Origin: Microvelia longipes
Lineage: Eukaryota; Arthropoda; Insecta; Hemiptera; Veliidae
Assembly: GCA_018340805.1 (NCBI GenBank)
Contig: JACMZG010001914.1
Span: 18,567,885 to 18,631,884, forward strand
Direction: 5' to 3'
DNA: 64,000 nt
The first letter of the stretch is position 1. Every line of letters begins with the position of its first letter. Shown one piece after another: positions 27,201 through 36,200 of the stretch. Made by a program: the position numbers and the translations under genes. The notes below the pieces were generated by a model. The model saw only the letters and a list, made by a program, of their open reading frames with translations, searched no databases and had not been told where the DNA came from.

Positions 27201-30200
27201 GGGGGAAAATTAGTCTTGTGAAATAGAGTGTTTTCTTTAAAAACCTTCCTTCTTTAATCGTCTAAAACTTTTATTTTCTATTGTAAAAGTAGTTAGTTAT
27301 AATATTATTGTATTGTATATTTTTTGTTTGATAAATTGTACTTATTTAAAAAACAATTTAAGAATTAAGTAAAATAAAGAATAATAATAATATATAAATA
27401 AATGAAAATGATAATAATACAAGATGCCAATCGTAAATAATATGGGCTTAGTGCAACACTAAATTTTAAGTAGTTTTTGTTGAAATCTAATGGATGAATC
27501 TTGACTAAACTCTACACTTAAACGACTCATAGGTCATATTGACCACATTTTATGTCTCAACGAAATTCCTTCGCAAATAAAAATAGGGGATTAGTGTAAA
27601 AATAAGTTTTAGACGCTTAAAGATCGATATATAATTGATGCATCTTAACTAAACTTGAAACTTAGACTACTCATAGGTTATAATGAATATATTTTATGAC
27701 TCATCGAAATCCGTTCTCAAATAACAATAGGAAGTTAGTGTGAGGAAAAGAAATTTGAGTCTTATATCTCGGAATTTTATTGATAGAGCTTAACTTGACA
27801 AAAGTTTAAACTTAAACTCCTCATAGGTCAGAATGAACACATTTTATGAATCATCCAGATCTTTTCTAAAATAATTATAGGGATAAATGTAAAAGTGTTC
27901 AAAGCTTACAGATTGAATCTAAACAATGGATCTTGACCTAACTTTCAATTATACCACTGGCTGTTCAAAATGAACACCATTTGAGTCTAAAATAAAATAA
28001 AAAATAATATTTATATATATCTTAAATAATACTATTTTGTTTTCTAAAATAATAAGGGTTTCTTGAATGGCCTATTTTGTTAAGAATATTACAGTATTCT
28101 TATTAAAAATCAAAACACACGATTTAAGAATTCCATTTTTGATCGTCAACTTATCGAAACAAGGAACTTACTAAGCAATCAAAAAGCACGGCTTGAGAAT
28201 CGCCAGATAAATAAAAACATCTTAAACAAAGAATTTTCTTGCTGTTACAGCTGCTATGAACTTCTATTAGTCTTCAAAAGAATAACTAATAATTTATTGA
28301 TCGATAAATAAAATATTTGCCGAGCGAAGCTCGGATATCACTGCCAGTAAATAATAATAAATTAAATAAATATTAATAATATAAAATAATAGATAAATTG
28401 AGGTTACAAAGCCTTACTCAATTTGACCCTTAACAGTTGCGAAAATAACTTACAAAAGTAAATCGAAAAATCCCCGAAATTCGAAATACCCTGTAATTAT
28501 TCATTTAAGAAGTGAAAACTAGACGGGCGAATCTGCCACAAGATTTCACCAAACTACCCATATAATTAAAACAACAATTTGTGGACTAAATATTGGACCA
28601 CTTCCGTCAAATATTATATTTCAAATAATCTTTTCAAACTTCTTCCTGCTTTTGCAAAAATTAATGCTTATAAACATCTTAATACTTGATATTAATTTTA
28701 TTTGAACTCAATAACCGAAAAATTATCGAACTATTATATAAACGTTTAATTAAAATTGTAAATTGTTTGTTGATTAAACAAATTAAAAGTGTAAGTTTAA
28801 ACACAAATTTAAATATTTTAAAATACATCAGAATCAAAATAGTTCTTATAATGAGCAATTTTATAACTGCTTTCTATATTTACTTTTCCTTATCTATAAC
28901 GCAGGTATGAAAATTCGCTAAAAAATGCCCAACAATGTAGTCTACTTATAAGATCTATTACTTCTTTTTCATTACCGCCTAATATCAAAATTGCCTCATT
29001 TATTCACAATGCCTCATTAATTCGTATTATTTTGTTGGGATTCTCTAAAGATAAAGTTAATTCTAATATGATTCTGACTCAAGATTAATAACTATAGATT
29101 CAAGTTCATAGAGACAAGCTAATTCAGCAGTACACTTGATGGACAATGTACAGTATAACAGATGCAGTAGTGCAGTATAACTGTACAGTGCAGTACAACT
29201 TGATGGAGTAGTGCAGTATAACTGTACAGTGCAGTACAACTTGATGCAGTAGTGCAGTATAACTGTACAATGCAGTACAACTTGATGCAGTAGTGCAGTA
29301 TAACTGTACAGTGCAGTACAACTTGATGCAGTAGTGCAGTACGACTTGAGTAGTGCACTGTACAGTGCAGTACAACTTGATGGAGTAGTGCAGTATAACT
29401 GTACAGTGCGGTACAACTTGATGCAGTAGTGCAGTATAACTGTACAGTGCAGTGCAACTTGATGCAGTAGTTCAGTATAACTGTACAGTACAGTACAACT
29501 TGATTTAATGTTTCTTCCACGATATTTTAAAACTCATTAAGGCGTTAAGGGTTATTGTCCTAAAAACACTCAAAAAGTTCATTAAAATACAGTCAACAGA
29601 TAATAGAAACCTCATCTTTAGACGTACATCACGAAATAACAAGTAAAGGTCAGTTACTAGCCTATAAAGCTAATAATTATCTCACTCCTGTAACAAGATT
29701 TGTGACCTTTAACAACTAGCGCTACTGCGGACATTTCTCTAAACACTTAATAATAATTATTACTTAACAGGGTTGAAACTTGAAGCATATTTTAATAGAT
29801 AAGTCAATTATAAAACCGTTACGAAGTATTAACTTGTTGAATAATTTTATCCAGATGATCCGACATCTTAGGTCAGGTTACAAACTCACTCTTCCCTCTC
29901 TTGCTTTTATTTTTATTATAATATATGGGTTTTTAAATACTCAAAACTTTAATATCTTAACTATAATATAGACACTTAGGCATAGAGATATATTACTAGA
30001 GGGGACCTATCAGTTAAATTTTGAAGCATCGAAAAAGTAACCTGAACAATTTTGACTTATGAATTAAACTTTTATTTTTTTATTAAATAAAAGTAACTTA
30101 TAAAGAATAATGTTAAAAATACTTTTAAAATAACATAAAAAACAATACGTGAAAAGAGGCGACAACTGATTTCAGATTTTTTATTACCTTAACTCACTCT

Positions 30201-33200
30201 GGAAGGAGTTTTCAATGAGGTTACACAGGTCCCCAAAAATATGTTTCAGGCCTTAATGTGTTGGGATAGACTATGCCCCCTCTAGTAATATATCAGGACA
30301 ACTTTAATAATAAGGACTCACGACATTTAATATTAGTGCGTCAGTGTTTTTCTTTAGAATTTTATTTTTGGTCGCTTATATGTCTGGTCGCTAAGATGAT
30401 ATCTCTTTTCATTTGATTATTCGCTAAAAATAATTGTTTTGAAGTGATTTATTATCATGTGTATGTAGTGTATCTATTGTCATGGAGATTTTAGTTGATG
30501 AAAGAAACCTAGCCCGCCGTCCACCTGGACATGGCGGACTGATCTGTACTTCATTTACTACAAGACTTTACCAACTTTACCTGAAGAGGTTGGAAAAACA
30601 CTTTCAACCTTTAAACTTATAAATTATAGTGGCTGTTAACCATAAACAAAGCCAAAATTTGAGGTAAGACCAGTAGGACCAATTGCAACTTGACTCACCT
30701 TATTGTAGCTTACTCGGCTAGTTTAATCTGCTTCTTCATAACTTAACCTCATTGACATTTGTATGTACTTTACTAACATGTTTCACCAAACCATTAACCA
30801 TTAATAGAGCAAGAAATAACCAAAAGTAAGTGTTTTCACTTAAACTTGAGATGTAAGTCTCAAATTTATGTAAGAGTTCTTAAAAGTCAATCTTCTAAAA
30901 AACAGGCATAGGAGTTCTACGTTAAAAACTTAACTAGTAGCTCTAAAGAGTCGATTAAAATCCCTCTCACGGACATCTAGTTCGCGAGAGTGACTTGATA
31001 AAATATAAAAGCCAAATTCACATTATACATAAGATCTAATAACTACGAACGACTTAATCTCAAGGATGGCCGTATAACAAGAGGTATATTGCCTTGTCAA
31101 GGTGATATTAAACACCTGTCTAAAGGACTTATAAAGGACCACATTTGAAATTTAAATCTCTTCGCAACAATCTACCAAGCCGAGCCCAGTCTCCAGTCAT
31201 TTGTATTTTAAAAAGAAAAATTATAATCTATTGTAAACAAATTTCTTTAAAACAGTGTTGTTCTTTATTCAGTGTTGTCATTTTAGAAAAAAGTTGTCAA
31301 GGACTAAATTAAAATTATTACTTTTTTTTAATTCGTGAGGTTTATATTTTTATCAATATTACTTCATAATTTAATAATAAACTTTATACTTTAACAATAA
31401 ACTTTATAATTTAACTTCCCTCAAAGGTGTTACCTGAAAAACTAAAAATATTATGTAATAATGAGTGATATTGTATCGCATCGAGGATAATCGATACTCC
31501 TCGAATCGAATATCGGTGATTCTTATCATATAGGCACTTGATTTTGACACCGGAGGTCCAGGGTTCAGGTCGGACCATGCTCATAGATTATATGAATAGT
31601 GTTTGCATTAAAAAGATTTCGCTAACTTAAAATAATTATTAGAGGATAATAGATGCAACCCGCCTGAGGTGGTTCCAAATTACCTACAAGCCCGCTAGTA
31701 GTAACAGGTGACTCTAGTTCGAAAAAGTCAAGTATTGGAAATAATATCACACTCTATCTTATAACTATTACCACCCACCATCTAAATCCACGTATAATGG
31801 TAGAACTGTAAATAAAACTTGTAAAAATTCCCAACCCTAAATAAACATGATTATTACTATCAATGAATCGTATGAAATATTTCCTTTCCTAAATAAACGT
31901 CTGTATAGCTCTTATTAAATCTTACGAAACATCCCTAACCCTAATTAAACGTCTGCATAACTTTTAATAAATAAATCTTACGAAACGTTCTTAACCCTAA
32001 ATAAACGAATGTATAACTCTTAATAAATCTTACGAAACGTTCTTAACCCTAAATAAACGAATGTATAACTCTTAATAAATCTTACGAAACGTTCTTAACC
32101 CTAAATAAACGAATGTATAACTCTTAATAAATCTTACGAAATTCTTAATAAACGAATCTTTTAATAAATCTTACGAAACATTCCCAACCCTAAATAAACG
32201 TCTGCATAACTCTTAAACGACACAGTTTAACCGTGTATTAGACATAGTAAATTTAAGTTGATCTTATATAGGGCTACTAAAAGGTTTAAAGAAACACAGT
32301 CTACATTCATGGAAATCTAATAACTCTCCCTAATTATTATGGGCATCACTTAATTCTAAAATTTGTAATGTCCTATTGATTTGTTGTCCTACTCTTTTAC
32401 CGAGTCATCTCATTAATAATTAAATGTTCCTTTATATTCAATTATTCCGGAGAGTTAAGGCAAAAAGTTTCGAATTAATGATAAAGCGATAACGTGCATT
32501 TGTCACTTTTGAATTAAATTAAAAATTTAAAAAACACAAATTCCCACTCGAAAATATTTTGGAAAATCATTAATCATATCGATATAGCGCATTTATAAGA
32601 CCTACGCAACAAGCAATACTACACATTTATTACAAATCTAAAAAAGAACCGTTAAAAAATTTCTCCCCAGGCGAAATCACTAGGTTCAAAAATGTACCAA
32701 AACTTCGCAGCTCTTTGAAACACGCTGGAACGCTAAAAAAATGGCTTAAGAGATTTTAAATATCTAAGGGTATGCCAAAAAGAAAATTATTTTCCCGATC
32801 GCACAACTGCACCTATAGACTGGTTTTTTTTACAAAAACTCTTTAGCATAAATACACTGGGAGCTACGATGATGGGACAAACACACACATACATTCAGAC
32901 AACACATAGTCAGACAACACATACAGACACACACACAGTCAGACAATACATACAGACACACACACACAGTCAGACAACACATACAGACACACACACAGTC
33001 AGACAACACATACAGACACACATACAGTCAGACAACTTTGGGAAAAGTACGAAGGAGGCCTTAAAACACCTGAAACAAATAATTCAGGTGGCCATCGCGG
33101 TTTCAAATGTTGATAAAAACAATACTTTGCCTATATACCTACGGTATAAATAAGGAAAAGTATAAAAAACACCTTACTTTCATTATATTTTGTCTAATAT

Positions 33201-36200
33201 GACAGTAAGATACAAATTCCGGGAAGTATCCCATAGGAACGCGACTGATTATGAGACAAGGTATAAATTTCTTTGTTTATAAAATATAGTGTTTTATTTA
33301 TTTTTATTAAAGTCATTTTGAAAGGGGGGTGGAAGGAGGAATTCCATAGACTTCCTCCTATGGAGTTGACAAATTTCATTCTTTTTTAAGAAATAATAAC
33401 ACAAAAATTAAATAATTTGTATATGATTTCTCAAAACTTTGACAGACTGATAAGCAATAAATAAGGTGCGCATGTGCTTAAAAAACTAGGTTGTGTTTTG
33501 TTTGTTTTTGTTTTTTTGGAGTCAGTAGACTTCCTCTTCTCCTTCCAGCCCCTTCAAATGACTAATTTTCATTTATTATATAAGATGAGTTTACTGTCAT
33601 AAAACATGATTGCTCAGAATCTGTTAGCTAAACGAAACAGCTTAAAAAAAAAGATTCTGCTAAAAGACGATACAATATTGTATTCTCAACTACTATTTGA
33701 ATTAGGACCATCAGATCTTCAACTACCTTCAAGCTAACTTGATTTCGGACCGAAGCAAGATAATGCCACATAAGCGTATTTAATGAAGCAATGTTTATAT
33801 TATCATTATGTTACTTTTGAAATAAACTTAATAAAAATGACTTACCTAAAGACATCAATACCAAATTTAACGAATAATCCAACGTTAAACACACAAACTT
33901 CACGTAATAAATTAACACAGATCGAATCAAAACGGATCAAATACTGAAAAACAAACACTAAAAAACAAATACTAAATCAGATGAAAACGAATAACCCACA
34001 AGTGATTGCATTATCTTTGTTAAGGCATATTTATTCAACAACCTTTTCAAGAGTTATTTTGAATTACATGACACTCGAGATATAAAATTTTAAATTTAGT
34101 TATAATTTGACATGGAATACTAAGAAGTGTCCAATTAATCATGATAATTTACAATTTATATGCCGAATGCGGTAATGAAAATTTTAATATAATAAGATTT
34201 TGATAGGTTATGATTTACGTAGTTTATTGTTGACGAATTCATGGAAAAGAGCAAAATAGATGATACAATATCATCCTACGTTTCACAAAGCGTTCTTCAG
34301 CGAAACGTTTTATAAAGTTTAATTATGAAATAAATATCACAATACAGGACTCCAGTCTTCATTATTCTTGGCCTTAATTATCATTCCAAGAAATTTGATG
34401 ATACATTTTGTAGTGTTTTCAGCAGTGTTATTTGGGGGCTATCGACACATGAAAACCCAAAGGAATATTTTTGGGTTGAGTAGAAATTATTGTACTCTCT
34501 AAAGGGACCTATCGCGAAGGGTTATTAATCATTCCTGAATCAATTTCAACTCAGCTCAAATTTTGAGCATAGATATTTGGGCAGCCAAATAACATTTAGG
34601 AAACCCAAAACAACATTTTTGGGTGGAGTAGGAAATGATTATTAAAAGGCCTCCGAATATTAAAAGGCAAGATGACCTATGATTAATTCCTGAAGAGTTT
34701 ACGATATACGCGTTTTTATGGACGGGATCGGAGCCATCGGAGGGGAAGGAAGGTTTACTCTATAGACCAAAAACCAGCCCGAAAAATATGAACCATGCCA
34801 TTAGCAACCAACAATGAAATATGCATAAAAACCATGGCTAAAGATGTAAGCACTTTCCCGAGGGTTGAAGATGTCATAAGGTAGAGTTCACCAGACTGAA
34901 AACAGAAGCAACGTGATAACAGCCCCAAGCTAGAAGTTTAATGGGAAGCATTTTAGCAGTTATTAGGTGGACCATGAGCCAAGCACCATATACAGATAAG
35001 ACATATTGGTGCGTAAATATACCGCGTGTAGGATGAAGCATAGATATATAGTTTATAGAGAAGGCTTTGAAACTATATTGAAAAGTTAGAAATAGACCTG
35101 CTACTTCTCTTAGGACTGATTTAGACCGTGAGAGTTTCTTATTGACACATTTGTCAATCAAATAAATCAACTATGACAACAATGCAACAAAACAACAAAC
35201 AAGCGCATGCTCCACTTAAAAAATACTAGCATAAAACTAAGCGCGGATAGAAGTGATGGTTATTGAAATGACAACAATGTAATATTGAAAATTGCGAATA
35301 ATCGAAATGTGTATATACACGAGGAAAGTGTTCACATTTTCTTTTTTAATTTTTAGTCTGGCTAGTCAATAATACTAACAACTTGTTTTGATTGGTGGGA
35401 CGTGTAATACATATTCAAGTTGCCCACATGGATTTTTAACACAGGTTTAAGATAGCTAATAAATCATAATAATTTTAATATTAAAAATTGATTTAAATCC
35501 TACGCAGATTTAATCTTCTTTGTAACTCCATTGCCCACAGATTATGTTTAATAAGCAGATTTACAATTATAGAAGAGACTGATGGAAATGTGGATGGAGT
35601 TCGCTGATGACGCCTTGTAGTCAGATTATATTAAAATGGAAACCAACGCATGTCTCAGGATTTTCGGTTACATTTTAAAGACCGGCCAAGAAATTAAAAA
35701 GTGAAGTTTTTTATACTGTTCCAACCCTCTCCCGCTTACATAGAGAAAAATTTCCAATTTGTAGTTAATTATTTGGTTGTTGATATTCGAGCTCATTGGT
35801 TGTTTCAGTTTCTTAATAATCACTTTTATTTCTTGCGATGTTCGTAACCCAGATGGATAAATGTAGATGACAAAAGAATTATGATCCGTTAAGGTTTTAT
35901 GTGCTTGCTATAGTAAAGAATAAAGAATTAAAACAATTAGTTCGTTTCCCTATATACTTTTTTCTGTATTAAATTTGCCCGCCGAACAGATTTTTTGAAA
36001 TGTATGATTACAGCGAATTGGCAAATATAAATATTTGTAAATATAATACATAACTGTTCATAGTTTTGCTACATTATCAAGATAATTTTATAATATTTTT
36101 CAAAATTGTGTATTAATATTTCGATTATTCCAAATAAAAATATTTTATCGATTTTATTATTAAGGAACCTTTAACGATATTAATAACAAGGAACATTTAA

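Larger units (their letters stand above)
25901..29110. other. conu intron 1, proximal part: no gene
   Basis: Apart from the MITE at 26258 and the diverged array at 27480 it is AT-rich, with a G run near 27136 and no supported frame. Confidence 0.55.

Noticed and set aside
29063..29520. Three overlapping frames with repeated CTALYSYTALLH
   Set aside because: They come from the 41-bp minisatellite, with no start context or partner gene.
31535..31580. tRNA T-arm-like GGTCCAGGGTTCAGGTCGG
   Set aside because: No box A at the right distance and no foldable cloverleaf.
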